Below, piece after piece: positions 18,242 through 25,856 of a stretch of DNA of 64,000 nt. The stretch covers positions 49,567 through 113,566 of the forward strand of contig CAYVJG010000003.1 of the NCBI GenBank assembly GCA_964451785.1, in the 5' to 3' direction. The position numbers and the translations under genes were made by a program. Source of the stretch: JAJYSO01 sp964451785. GTDB taxonomy: Bacteria; Bacteroidota; Bacteroidia; Flavobacteriales; Flavobacteriaceae. How positions within the stretch are numbered: position 1 is the first letter of the stretch; the number at the start of each line of letters is the position of its first letter. The notes under the pieces are model-generated. The model ran no database searches, was not told where the DNA came from, and saw nothing but the letters and a program-made list of their open reading frames with translations.

Positions 18242-18511
18242 ATGTATCTTACAAAAGAAGAAAAAGATCAAATGTTTGCCAAATTTGGCAAAGATGCAAA
18301 AGACACAGGTTCAGCAGAAGGACAAATCGCTTTGTTTACAAAACGTATTGCTCACATCTCTGGCCACTTAAAAGGAAATCAAAAAGATTTCAACTCAGAG
18401 CGCTCTTTGGTAGCCTTAGTAGGTAAACGTCGTCGTTTACTCGATTATCTTAAAAAGAAAGATATTGAACGTTACCGTACTATCGTTAAAGAATTAGGCT
18501 TGAGAAAGTAA
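18242..18511 (+). CDS. rpsO: 30S ribosomal protein S15
   Basis: 89 residues, the standard S15 length. The family blocks DTGSAEGQIALFTKRIAHISGHLKGN and SLVALVGKRRRLLDYLKKKD are present; S15 binds the central domain of 16S rRNA early in 30S assembly. A hairpin terminator and a fresh promoter separate it from pnp, the common rpsO-pnp neighbour pair. Confidence 0.98.
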   Translation: MYLTKEEKDQMFAKFGKDAKDTGSAEGQIALFTKRIAHISGHLKGNQKDFNSERSLVALVGKRRRLLDYLKKKDIERYRTIVKELGLRK

Positions 18512-18518
18512 CAAAATT

Positions 18519-18544
18519 AAGGGGCGTTTTTCGCCCCTTTTTTT
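18519..18544 (+). terminator. Terminator after rpsO
   Basis: Stem GGGGCG with CGCCCC around TTTTT at 18521-18537, followed by a run of Ts. Confidence 0.85.
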
Positions 18545-18551
18545 ATTTTTG
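18544..18551 (+). promoter_or_regulatory. TAnnTTTG promoter of pnp
   Basis: TATTTTTG begins within the T-run of the rpsO terminator, so pnp has its own start about 105 nt upstream of its ATG. Confidence 0.6.
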
Positions 18552-18630
18552 TAGGGTGAGCTCCCTATTTTTTGGTCTGCTTCACGGACTATTTTCCACA
18601 CAACACAACCCTGACCGTCCGGTAAGACGG
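18552..18630 (+). promoter_or_regulatory. Structured pnp leader with three small hairpins
   Basis: Three inverted repeats follow the promoter: TAGGG/CCCTA (18552-18567, then a T-run), GTCTG/CGGAC (18575-18589) and CCGTC/GACGG (18615-18630). In E. coli PNPase controls its own leader, but whether this leader acts likewise is inference. Confidence 0.4.
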
Positions 18631-18662
18631 AAATTTTTGTTTAATTAATTGAAGAAATTAAA

Positions 18663-20798
18663 ATGATTCCAAAAGTGTTTACTGAAACCATCGACTTAGG
18701 CGATGGTAGAGAGATTACTCTTGAAACCGGAAAGTTAGCTAAACAAGCTCACGGTTCGGTGGTTGTGAAAATGGGCAAAGCTATGCTGCTTTGTACCGTT
18801 GTTTCAGCTTATGAAAAAACAAGCATGCCTTTTTTCCCGTTAACAGTTGATTATCGTGAAAAATTCGCTGCTGCAGGTCGTTTCCCAGGTGGATTCCTCA
18901 AGCGCGAGGCGCGTCCTAGCAATGAGGAAATCTTAACTATGCGCTTAGTTGACCGTGTGTTACGCCCATTGTTCCCTAAAGATTATCGTCAAGATACACA
19001 AGTGATGATTCAATTGATGTCTCATGACGAAGAAGTCCTTCCTGATGCACTCGCTGGGTTGGCAGCTTCAACTGCCATTCAGTTGTCTGATATTCCTTTT
19101 GAATATCCTATCTCTGAAGTACGCGTTATTCGTGTTGACGGTGAATTTATGATCAATCCAGGTCGTGAATTGCTTGAAAAAGCAGATATCGACTTGATGG
19201 TTGGCGCATCTGAAGATAGCGTAGCCATGGTTGAAGGTGAAATGGATGAAGCTTCTGAAGAAGAAATGATGGAAGCTATCAAATTTGCTCACGAAGCTAT
19301 TAAAAAGCAATGTCAAGCACAACGCCGTTTGGCTGAAGCTGTGGGTAAAAAAGCCACTCGCGAATACGAAGTTGAAGAAAACGATGAAGCTTTAGAACAA
19401 CAAATTACTGAAGCTGCTTATGCTAAATGCCAAGATATCGCTAGACAAGGGACTTCTAAAGCAGAACGCACTGAAGCTTTTGCTAAAGTAAAAGAAGAAA
19501 TTTTAGCCGGATTCTCTGAAGAAGAACTAGAAGAAAAAGGCGGCATGATTTCTCGCTATTTTTCTGCTGTTCACAAAAAAGCAGTTCGCGATGTAATCCT
19601 TAAAGAAGGCTTGCGTCTTGACGGTCGTAAAACTACTGAAATTCGCCCTATCTGGTGTGAGGTTGATTACTTGCCTTCAGCGCATGGATCTGCTGTGTTT
19701 ACACGTGGTGAAACTCAATCTTTATCTACCGCTACATTAGGAACTTCTCGTGAGGCTAACCGCATTGACTTGCCGACTATCCAAGGAGAAGAAACGTTCT
19801 ACTTACACTATAACTTCCCACCGTTCTGTACAGGAGAGGCTTATCCAATTCGCGGTACTTCTCGCCGTGAAATCGGTCATGGCCATTTGGCACAACGTGC
19901 GTTGAAAAAAATGATTCCAGACGATTGCCCTTACACAGTTCGCGTAGTTTCTGAAATTTTAGAATCTAACGGTTCATCTTCTATGGCTACCGTTTGTGCC
20001 GGAACTATGGCGCTTATGGATGCCGGTATTAAAATGAAAAAACCAGTTTCAGGTATCGCTATGGGATTGATCAGCGAAGCTGATGATTATGCCGTACTTT
20101 CTGATATCTTAGGCGATGAAGATCACTTAGGAGATATGGACTTTAAAGTGACAGGTACTGCTGATGGTATCACCGCTTGTCAAATGGACATTAAAGTCAA
20201 AGGCTTGTCTTATGAAATTATGAGCAATGCTTTGAGTCAAGCTCGTGATGGTCGTTTGCACATCTTAGGTAAAATTACCGATACTATAAATACACCTAAC
20301 GAACGGGTTAAAGCTCACGCACCTAAAATTATTACTCGTACAATTCCTGGTGAATTTATCGGAGCTTTAATTGGTCCTGGTGGAAAAAATATCCAACAGT
20401 TACAGAAAGATTCTGAAACCGAAATCGTAATCAATGAAGATGAAAACGAAAACGGTATCGTAGAGATTTTAGGTACTAGCCCTGAAGGTATTGAAATGGT
20501 AATGAAACGTATTGACGCCTTGACTTTCAAACCTGAAAAAGGAAGTATCTACGAAGTCAAAGTCATTAAGATTTTAGATTTTGGTGCAGTAGTTGAATAT
20601 ACTGAAGCGCCAGGAAATGAAGTCTTATTACACATTTCTGAATTAGCTTGGGAACGTACTGAAAATGTAACAGATGTTGTCAATCTAGGCGATGTTATTG
20701 ATGTTAAATACTTCGGTATTAACCCTAAAACACGTAAAGAAAAAGTGTCTTTAAAAGCTTTATCACCACGTCCTGAACGCACTTCAGAACGCAAATAA
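18663..20798 (+). CDS. pnp: Polynucleotide phosphorylase
   Basis: 3'-5' phosphorolytic exoribonuclease of the cytosol. 711 residues: first RNase PH domain (~1-220), linking helical domain (~230-310), second RNase PH domain (~320-550, with FCTGEAYPIRGTSRREIGHG and SSSMATVCAGTMALMDAG), KH domain (~560-620, GEFIGALIGPGGKNIQQLQ) and S1 domain (~630-700, GSIYEVKVIKILDFGAVVEY). Length and domain order are standard. It is followed by a terminator. Confidence 0.97.
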   Translation: MIPKVFTETIDLGDGREITLETGKLAKQAHGSVVVKMGKAMLLCTVVSAYEKTSMPFFPLTVDYREKFAAAGRFPGGFLKREARPSNEEILTMRLVDRVLRPLFPKDYRQDTQVMIQLMSHDEEVLPDALAGLAASTAIQLSDIPFEYPISEVRVIRVDGEFMINPGRELLEKADIDLMVGASEDSVAMVEGEMDEASEEEMMEAIKFAHEAIKKQCQAQRRLAEAVGKKATREYEVEENDEALEQQITEAAYAKCQDIARQGTSKAERTEAFAKVKEEILAGFSEEELEEKGGMISRYFSAVHKKAVRDVILKEGLRLDGRKTTEIRPIWCEVDYLPSAHGSAVFTRGETQSLSTATLGTSREANRIDLPTIQGEETFYLHYNFPPFCTGEAYPIRGTSRREIGHGHLAQRALKKMIPDDCPYTVRVVSEILESNGSSSMATVCAGTMALMDAGIKMKKPVSGIAMGLISEADDYAVLSDILGDEDHLGDMDFKVTGTADGITACQMDIKVKGLSYEIMSNALSQARDGRLHILGKITDTINTPNERVKAHAPKIITRTIPGEFIGALIGPGGKNIQQLQKDSETEIVINEDENENGIVEILGTSPEGIEMVMKRIDALTFKPEKGSIYEVKVIKILDFGAVVEYTEAPGNEVLLHISELAWERTENVTDVVNLGDVIDVKYFGINPKTRKEKVSLKALSPRPERTSERK

Positions 20799-20823
20799 GC
20801 AATATACACTTTGTTATAAATCA

Positions 20824-20863
20824 AGCACCCCTCTTTGTTTAAAGACAATTAGGGGTGTTTTTT
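20824..20863 (+). terminator. Terminator after pnp
   Basis: Stem CACCCCT (20826-20832) with AGGGGTG (20851-20857), then TTTTTT. Confidence 0.75.
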
Positions 20864-20892
20864 ATTCTTCAACTTTAAGCTGTCCTTGGGTT

Positions 20893-21009
20893 TTATACCA
20901 TAATGATTAGATGTTTAATTTGTATCGGTACAATACCGTGAGTAATAAATTAGTAGTGCAATGAAACGGCTGCTGAAATTGGACTATATAATTTATCCAT
21001 ACGGTATTA
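20893..21009 (+). repeat. Family A intergenic repeat, copy A3
   Basis: Bounded by TTATACC and GGTATTA; the inner part AATACCGTGAGTAATAAATT ... ATCCATACGGTATTA matches the other copies, while the first ~45 bp has diverged. It ends 18 bp before the ychF promoter box. Confidence 0.75.
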
Positions 21010-21027
21010 GAAACCCTAAAATCTCTG

Positions 21028-21035
21028 TATCTTTG
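21028..21035 (+). promoter_or_regulatory. TAnnTTTG promoter of ychF
   Basis: TATCTTTG, 25 nt before the ychF ATG at 21061. Confidence 0.65.
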
Positions 21036-21060
21036 CAATTCTTTTAATGATACTATACCT

Positions 21061-22155
21061 ATGAAAGCAGGAATTGTCGGCCTCCCAAATGTGGGGAAAT
21101 CAACTTTATTTAATTGCTTGTCTAATGCACGCGCACAAAGTGCTAACTTCCCTTTTTGTACTATTGAACCTAACATCGGCGTGGTCAATGTGCCAGATCC
21201 GCGATTACAACAATTAGAAGCTTTGGTTAACCCTGAACGCGTGGTGCCGGCTACAGTTGAAATTGTCGATATTGCCGGATTGGTGAAAGGCGCCAGTAAA
21301 GGTGAAGGCTTAGGAAATCAATTTTTAGGTAATATCCGTGAAACAGATGCTATTATTCACGTCTTGCGCTGTTTTGACGATGACAATGTGGTGCATGTTG
21401 ACGGCAATGTCAATCCGATTCGCGACAAAGAAACTATAGATATAGAACTACAGCTCAAAGATCTTGAAGCTGTAGAAAAAAAACTAGATAAAGTTAAACG
21501 CGCGGCACGCACAGGTGATAAAACGGCTCAAAAAGAAGAAAGCTTGTTGCGCAAACTCAAAGAAGGCCTAGAAAGTGGTATTTCTGTACGTGGCATTGAG
21601 TTTTCAGATGACGATAAAATCGAATTTATTAAACCGCTTCAACTCTTGACCGATAAACCGGTATTGTATGTCTGTAATGTTGATGAGCAAGCCGCAGTTA
21701 TTGGTAATGCTTATGTAGAGCAAGTGCGTGAAGCAGTAAAAGATGAAGATGCTGAAGTGATGTTTCTTGCCGTAGGCATTGAAGCTGATATTGCAGAGTT
21801 AGAAGATTATGAAGAACGCCGTATGTTTTTAGATGATTTAGGACTTGATGAACCGGGTGCTTCTAAGTTGATTCGCACAGCTTACAAATTGCTCAATCAG
21901 CAAACTTACTTTACTGCCGGCGTTAAAGAAGTGCGCGCTTGGACGGTAAATATTGGCGCTACAGCTCCTCAAGCCGCCGGCGTTATTCACACTGATTTTG
22001 AAAAAGGATTTATCCGTGCTGAGGTGATTAAATTTGATGACTATATCGCTTATAAAAGCGAATCTGCTGCCCGTGAGGCCGGAAAAATTGGCGTTGAAGG
22101 TAAAGAATATGTCGTTAAAGATGGCGATATTATGCACTTCCGCTTTAACGTGTGA
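21061..22155 (+). CDS. ychF: Redox-regulated ATPase YchF (Obg-like)
   Basis: Universal translation- and stress-associated P-loop protein that hydrolyses ATP rather than GTP. 364 residues: G1 GLPNVGKSTLFNCLSN, G3 DIAGLVKGASKGEGLGNQFL, and in place of the canonical NKxD the variant NVDE (YVCNVDEQ) typical of YchF. The C-terminal TGS domain (QTYFTAGVKEVRAWTVNIGATAPQAAG...YVVKDGDIMHFRFNV) is complete. Family A repeats lie on both sides in the same orientation. Confidence 0.96.
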   Translation: MKAGIVGLPNVGKSTLFNCLSNARAQSANFPFCTIEPNIGVVNVPDPRLQQLEALVNPERVVPATVEIVDIAGLVKGASKGEGLGNQFLGNIRETDAIIHVLRCFDDDNVVHVDGNVNPIRDKETIDIELQLKDLEAVEKKLDKVKRAARTGDKTAQKEESLLRKLKEGLESGISVRGIEFSDDDKIEFIKPLQLLTDKPVLYVCNVDEQAAVIGNAYVEQVREAVKDEDAEVMFLAVGIEADIAELEDYEERRMFLDDLGLDEPGASKLIRTAYKLLNQQTYFTAGVKEVRAWTVNIGATAPQAAGVIHTDFEKGFIRAEVIKFDDYIAYKSESAAREAGKIGVEGKEYVVKDGDIMHFRFNV

Positions 22156-22179
22156 TATACTTAATCTAAAAAAGTAGCT

Positions 22180-22231
22180 AATACAAATACCCCTCACTAT
22201 TAAACATGATAGTGAGGGGTATTTGTATTTA
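22180..22231. terminator. Terminator after ychF, possibly bidirectional
   Basis: A ~20-bp perfect stem, left arm ATACAAATACCCCTCACTAT (22181-22200), right arm 22210-22229, with T-rich flanks. One of the strongest hairpins in the window; it can also serve the minus-strand DUF6048 transcript. Confidence 0.85.
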
Positions 22232-22260
22232 TTAGAAATGATTGTGGTGTTTACCGAATC

Positions 22261-22325
22261 TTATACCAATTAGAATTTATTTCTTAATCCGATATATACC
22301 ATATAATTTGTCCATACGCTATTAT
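22261..22325 (+). repeat. Family A repeat, copy A4 (internally deleted)
   Basis: Only the two ends remain: TTATACCAATTAGAATTTAT and ATATAATTTGTCCATACG followed by CTATTA, with about 65 bp of centre missing. The last bases supply the TAA stop codon of the minus-strand DUF6048 gene. Confidence 0.7.
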
Positions 22326-23050
22326 TGTCGACTGACCTTTTTTGTCTTTTTAGCAAAAGGAATCATATAAGAAATAGAATATCCCCAACCTACACCAAAG
22401 CTACTGCCATCATATACACGGTTATATCCCGGTATCCAGAGGGTTTCAAAATTTGGGGGTTGACTGACTGATATACTGCGTTTGAGTTCAACATGGATGC
22501 CTAAATAAATATTGTGTAACACTTCAGCCTTAATACCGAGCTGTAATTCTAACCAGTGCGCCGTTAGGCCGCTAAATTTTTGATCTTCTGTCACTGTATT
22601 TGGCGGAAAGTAAGGATCGCGGTTATTAAGCGTGTAATCGTATAAGCTTTCTGAAAACGTAGAAAACGCATACCGCATGCCGACATAAATTTCGTTTTGC
22701 ATCCCTATCCAGTTGTTATAAGCATTATAGTTTACCCCAACTTTTATATAGCTTCCTTCGCTGCCGGCAGAAAAATAATTTTCATCAAAATCATAACTTT
22801 CATAACCTATTTCACCTGCCGCGAAAAATTTTTCATTAAAGCGATAATCAGCATTAATTTCTAAACCACTGTAATCCTCATCTATAATTGTTCGTATGGG
22901 TTTACTCAAATCGATGCCGATGCGCAAGCCATAACGTTCGTTGTAAACAATACTATCGTTTGCTGTTTGATTTTTATCTTGAGCATAACTCCAAGTAGGA
23001 AAACCAAACAACAGGCTAGTGATAAATATATAAATGAGCTGTTTTTTCAT
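22322..23050 (-). CDS. DUF6048 family outer-membrane beta-barrel-like protein
   Basis: 242 residues with a signal peptide (FITSLLFGFPTWSYAQ) and alternating strands typical of a small barrel (YGLRIGIDLSKPIRT, LEINADYRFNEKFFAAGEIGYE, IYVGMRYAFSTF, LELQLGIKAEVLHNIYLGIHVELKRS). It matches the DUF6048 type that follows DUF6452 and rlmD in flavobacteria; function unknown. Its start overlaps the DUF6452 gene by 35 bp, so the pair is translationally linked. The stop codon lies in the end of repeat A4. Confidence 0.75.
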   Translation of the reverse strand: MKKQLIYIFITSLLFGFPTWSYAQDKNQTANDSIVYNERYGLRIGIDLSKPIRTIIDEDYSGLEINADYRFNEKFFAAGEIGYESYDFDENYFSAGSEGSYIKVGVNYNAYNNWIGMQNEIYVGMRYAFSTFSESLYDYTLNNRDPYFPPNTVTEDQKFSGLTAHWLELQLGIKAEVLHNIYLGIHVELKRSISVSQPPNFETLWIPGYNRVYDGSSFGVGWGYSISYMIPFAKKTKKVSRQ

Positions 23051-23510
23051 CTTTTATGGTGTTTGGTCTTAGAACATTGATATTTTCAATCCAGTTGTTA
23101 GTACCTGTACTGTTTAAAAATACAGTGTTAAAATCAGTAAATTCATCTCTATATCCACAAGCACGGCTGATAAACACTTGTTGAGTGTCATAAGTAAATT
23201 TTAAAGTGTCTATAGCGTAAATGCTAGAATCTTGAAAAATTACAAATTCATAACTCGTCTCAGGTTGGTCAGTGCGTAAAGGGACGGAAATAAGGGTGTC
23301 AGTAATAGGCTTTTCGTAATAAAAAGGAGTTGAATTGAGCTCGCGGATATTGAAGTTCTCAACCGCTTTTGGGCGGCGAGGATGTTCACTATCAAAAAAC
23401 TTGATTACAAGTTTTGGTGTTGTTGGAGCTTCTGCAATACAGATATCATTGTGCTGACAACTTATAAAAAGTAAGCAAACCCCTATGATAAACAGGCTGT
23501 ATTTTTTCAT
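23016..23510 (-). CDS. DUF6452 family lipoprotein
   Basis: 164 residues with a lipoprotein signal: FIIGVCLLFISCQHND, lipobox Cys at residue 18. The body is beta-rich (PKLVIKFFDSEHPRRPKAVENFNIREL) with a cysteine pair (the CIAE near the N-terminus and ACGYRDEFTDFNTVF). This is the DUF6452 type, function unknown, probably anchored to a membrane facing the periplasm and perhaps a partner of the DUF6048 barrel with which it overlaps. It also overlaps the rlmD stop by 4 bp. Confidence 0.75.
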   Translation of the reverse strand: MKKYSLFIIGVCLLFISCQHNDICIAEAPTTPKLVIKFFDSEHPRRPKAVENFNIRELNSTPFYYEKPITDTLISVPLRTDQPETSYEFVIFQDSSIYAIDTLKFTYDTQQVFISRACGYRDEFTDFNTVFLNSTGTNNWIENINVLRPNTIKDEKTAHLYIYH

Positions 23511-24922
23511 AATCTTTTTTCTAAGCAGACCACATTTTCAATGTGATGCGTTTGAGGAAACATGTCCACAGGTTGCACTTTAGTCACCTTATAGCTTGAA
23601 TCTAACAGTGCTAAATCACGTGCTTGGGTAGCTGAATTACAACTGACATACACAATGCGTTTAGCTTGTATTTTGAGTAACTGCTTGATGACATCTTCAT
23701 GCATACCGGCGCGCGGTGGATCTGTAATAACAATACTTGGGGTGCCATTTTTGGCGATAAATTTATCCGTAAAAATTCTGCGCATATCACCAGCATAAAA
23801 TGTGCAATTGTCAATTTGATTGCGTTGTGCATTTTCCTTGGCTGCTTCAATGGCTTCAGGAACCGCTTCTATACCGACAACTTTTTGAGCTTGTTTGGCT
23901 ACAAATTGTGCAATACTGCCAATGCCGGTGTAGAGGTCATAAACCACATCGTCTTTGCTGATGTCGGCAAATTCACGTGCGACTTTATAAAGATTATAGG
24001 CTTGCTCTGAGTTGGTTTGGTAAAAAGATTTGGCGCCAATTTTATAGGTCAAACCTTCCATTTCTTCCATGATGTGATCTGCACCGTGATAGCAGATAAC
24101 CTCTTGATCATAAATGGTGTCGTTGCCTTTTCCATTGATGACATATTGTAAAGAAGTGAGTTCAGGAAATTGATCGATTAAGTGATTTAACAGCGATTCA
24201 CGTTTAGCTTTATCTTCGTAATAAAACTGAATCAATACCATTAATTGCTGAGTAGAAGAAGTGCGAATCATCAAGGTGCGCAATAAGCCTTCTTGAGCGC
24301 GAGGATCAAAAAAGCTCAATCCATTTTGAAGCGCAAATTCGCGAACGCTATTGCGAATGGCATTACTTGGGTCGGCCTGAAGATGACATTTTTTGATGTC
24401 TAAAATTTTATCCCACATTCCCGGAACGTGAAAACCCAAACCTTCTTTTTGGGTGATAGCATCACCTTGCTCAATTTCTTCAGGGGTTAACCAACGTTTG
24501 TTGCTAAATGAATATTCGAGTTTGTTGCGGTAAAAATAAATTTCTTTGCAGCCTAAAATTGGTGTGACAGGCGGAAGTTCGATTTTGCCTAATCGCTTTA
24601 AGTTGTTAACTACTTCTTTTTGCTTGTATTCCAGTTGGTATTCATAGGCCATGTCTTGCCACTTACAGCCACCGCAATACGCAAAATGCTCACAAACAGG
24701 AGTTGTGCGTTTGTCAGAATACTGAATAAAACGCGTAGCTTTTCCCTCAAAGTAGGCTTTGCGTTTTTTGTAGGTTTCTACATCAACAACATCTCCCGGA
24801 ACAGCGTTGTCAATAAAAATTACGCGCCCATCAGGAGCTTTAGCAATAGCTTTACCCTTGGCACCTGCATCGATAACTTCTAAAGCTTCGAAGGTTTTTC
24901 TTCTTCTGTTTTGTCTACCCAT
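23507..24922 (-). CDS. rlmD: 23S rRNA (uracil-5-)-methyltransferase RlmD
   Basis: SAM-dependent m5U1939 methyltransferase. 471 residues: TRAM domain (~10-65, VIDAGAKGKAIAKAPDGRVIFIDNAVPGD), 4Fe-4S cysteines (CEHFAYCGGCKWQDM and a later KKCHLQ), SAM-binding VVYDLYTGIGSIAQFVA, TDPPRAGMHEDV and the catalytic IVYVSCNSATQARDL. The family's flavobacterial start is matched by ATG 24922, which lies only 4 nt after a perfect promoter box, so the transcript may be leaderless. Heads the overlapping rlmD-DUF6452-DUF6048 operon. Confidence 0.93.
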   Translation of the reverse strand: MGRQNRRRKTFEALEVIDAGAKGKAIAKAPDGRVIFIDNAVPGDVVDVETYKKRKAYFEGKATRFIQYSDKRTTPVCEHFAYCGGCKWQDMAYEYQLEYKQKEVVNNLKRLGKIELPPVTPILGCKEIYFYRNKLEYSFSNKRWLTPEEIEQGDAITQKEGLGFHVPGMWDKILDIKKCHLQADPSNAIRNSVREFALQNGLSFFDPRAQEGLLRTLMIRTSSTQQLMVLIQFYYEDKAKRESLLNHLIDQFPELTSLQYVINGKGNDTIYDQEVICYHGADHIMEEMEGLTYKIGAKSFYQTNSEQAYNLYKVAREFADISKDDVVYDLYTGIGSIAQFVAKQAQKVVGIEAVPEAIEAAKENAQRNQIDNCTFYAGDMRRIFTDKFIAKNGTPSIVITDPPRAGMHEDVIKQLLKIQAKRIVYVSCNSATQARDLALLDSSYKVTKVQPVDMFPQTHHIENVVCLEKRL

Positions 24923-24926
24923 ATGG

Positions 24927-24934
24927 CAAAAATA
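24927..24934 (-). promoter_or_regulatory. TAnnTTTG promoter of rlmD
   Basis: TATTTTTG on the minus strand with its final G 4 nt before the rlmD ATG, which would put the RNA start at or next to the start codon. Confidence 0.6.
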
Positions 24935-25227
24935 AGCTTTTTTAGAGGATATAAAACCTTATTGCTGTGGATGCTGCTTTTTTGTATAAATTTTGACATC
25001 TATTTTTTAGCTTAATTTAAGTGTGACGCAGATTTGAAGGGAGAATCCTATGGCTTTTTAAATTGTATATTTCTATACCGTTATTACTCAGGGTTAAAGA
25101 GTGCGATACCTCAAAAATTCATGACAATCTAAGTGTGGTTTATTGAATTTTCGCTTATTCAGTAATCATTTTGTCCAGAAAAGTAGGTTAAGCTAATAAG
25201 GTTTTTGGTGTATGCAGTTTTCTGTTA

Positions 25228-25632
25228 TTAAGGGAATAAATGGGGAATTAGGAGATTGTGTATTTGGATGTTTAATATTATATGCTTGATAATCAGATAC
25301 ATGCTTAATTTGTAACTAATGATAATTTGTGCACTCCCTTTGATGTTGAACACCCTTCGGGGTTCAGTGGGAGTAAGTCTATCGTACCCTATACTACACT
25401 TCGTTTGTACAGGGTTAATCACATTAAAGGTCTCCGACCTTATTAAAGCATACTTCTGTTTATAGTTATAACCAACCATGTAATGGTTGAAATATGATTA
25501 ACCCTGAGTATAACTCGGGGCATTGAGATTACCGTACCTTACAGAACTACGAAGTAGTTCAACAACAAAGATCGAAGTAGAATAACCCTGAAACTTGAGT
25601 TAGTTTATTATGGGAATAAATGGGAGAACAAA
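25228..25632. repeat. Gene-free region with decayed REP-like palindromes (family C, copy C2)
   Basis: The whole 24935-25856 stretch lacks a credible gene. The core holds GAACACCCTTCGGGGTTC (25346-25363), CCCTATAC...GTACAGGGTTAATCACATTAAA (25387-25428), AGGTCTCCGACCT, CCTGAGTATAACTCGGGG and GAACTACGAAGTAGTTC. The 17-bp string GGGTTAATCACATTAAA and the order of hairpins match C1 at 6185. A direct repeat GGGAATAAATGGG brackets the core (25232-25244 and 25613-25625). The rest (24935-25227, 25633-25856) is AT-rich leader sequence in which I see nothing specific. Confidence 0.6.
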
Positions 25633-25856
25633 AACAGATAGGCTTTTATCAGGAAAATAACTACCCATTACAATTACATTTCACTTTGCGCCTTAATTTA
25701 TTTCCTTAATCATTTAAAAATTAATCACTCAACTCATTTTTATTCTCTTGTGGTATGCGTATATTGCCAATTCACTCTTATAGGCTCTTCTCTGAAGCTC
25801 GCTTAATAAGATTTAAACAACTTAACAACTTAATATCTAATTAAAAAACAAAAGCT

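Noticed and set aside
25228..25479. An 83-codon minus-strand ORF in the gene-free region before rocD.
   Set aside because: It runs through the family C palindromes, has no recognisable protein pattern, promoter or start context.
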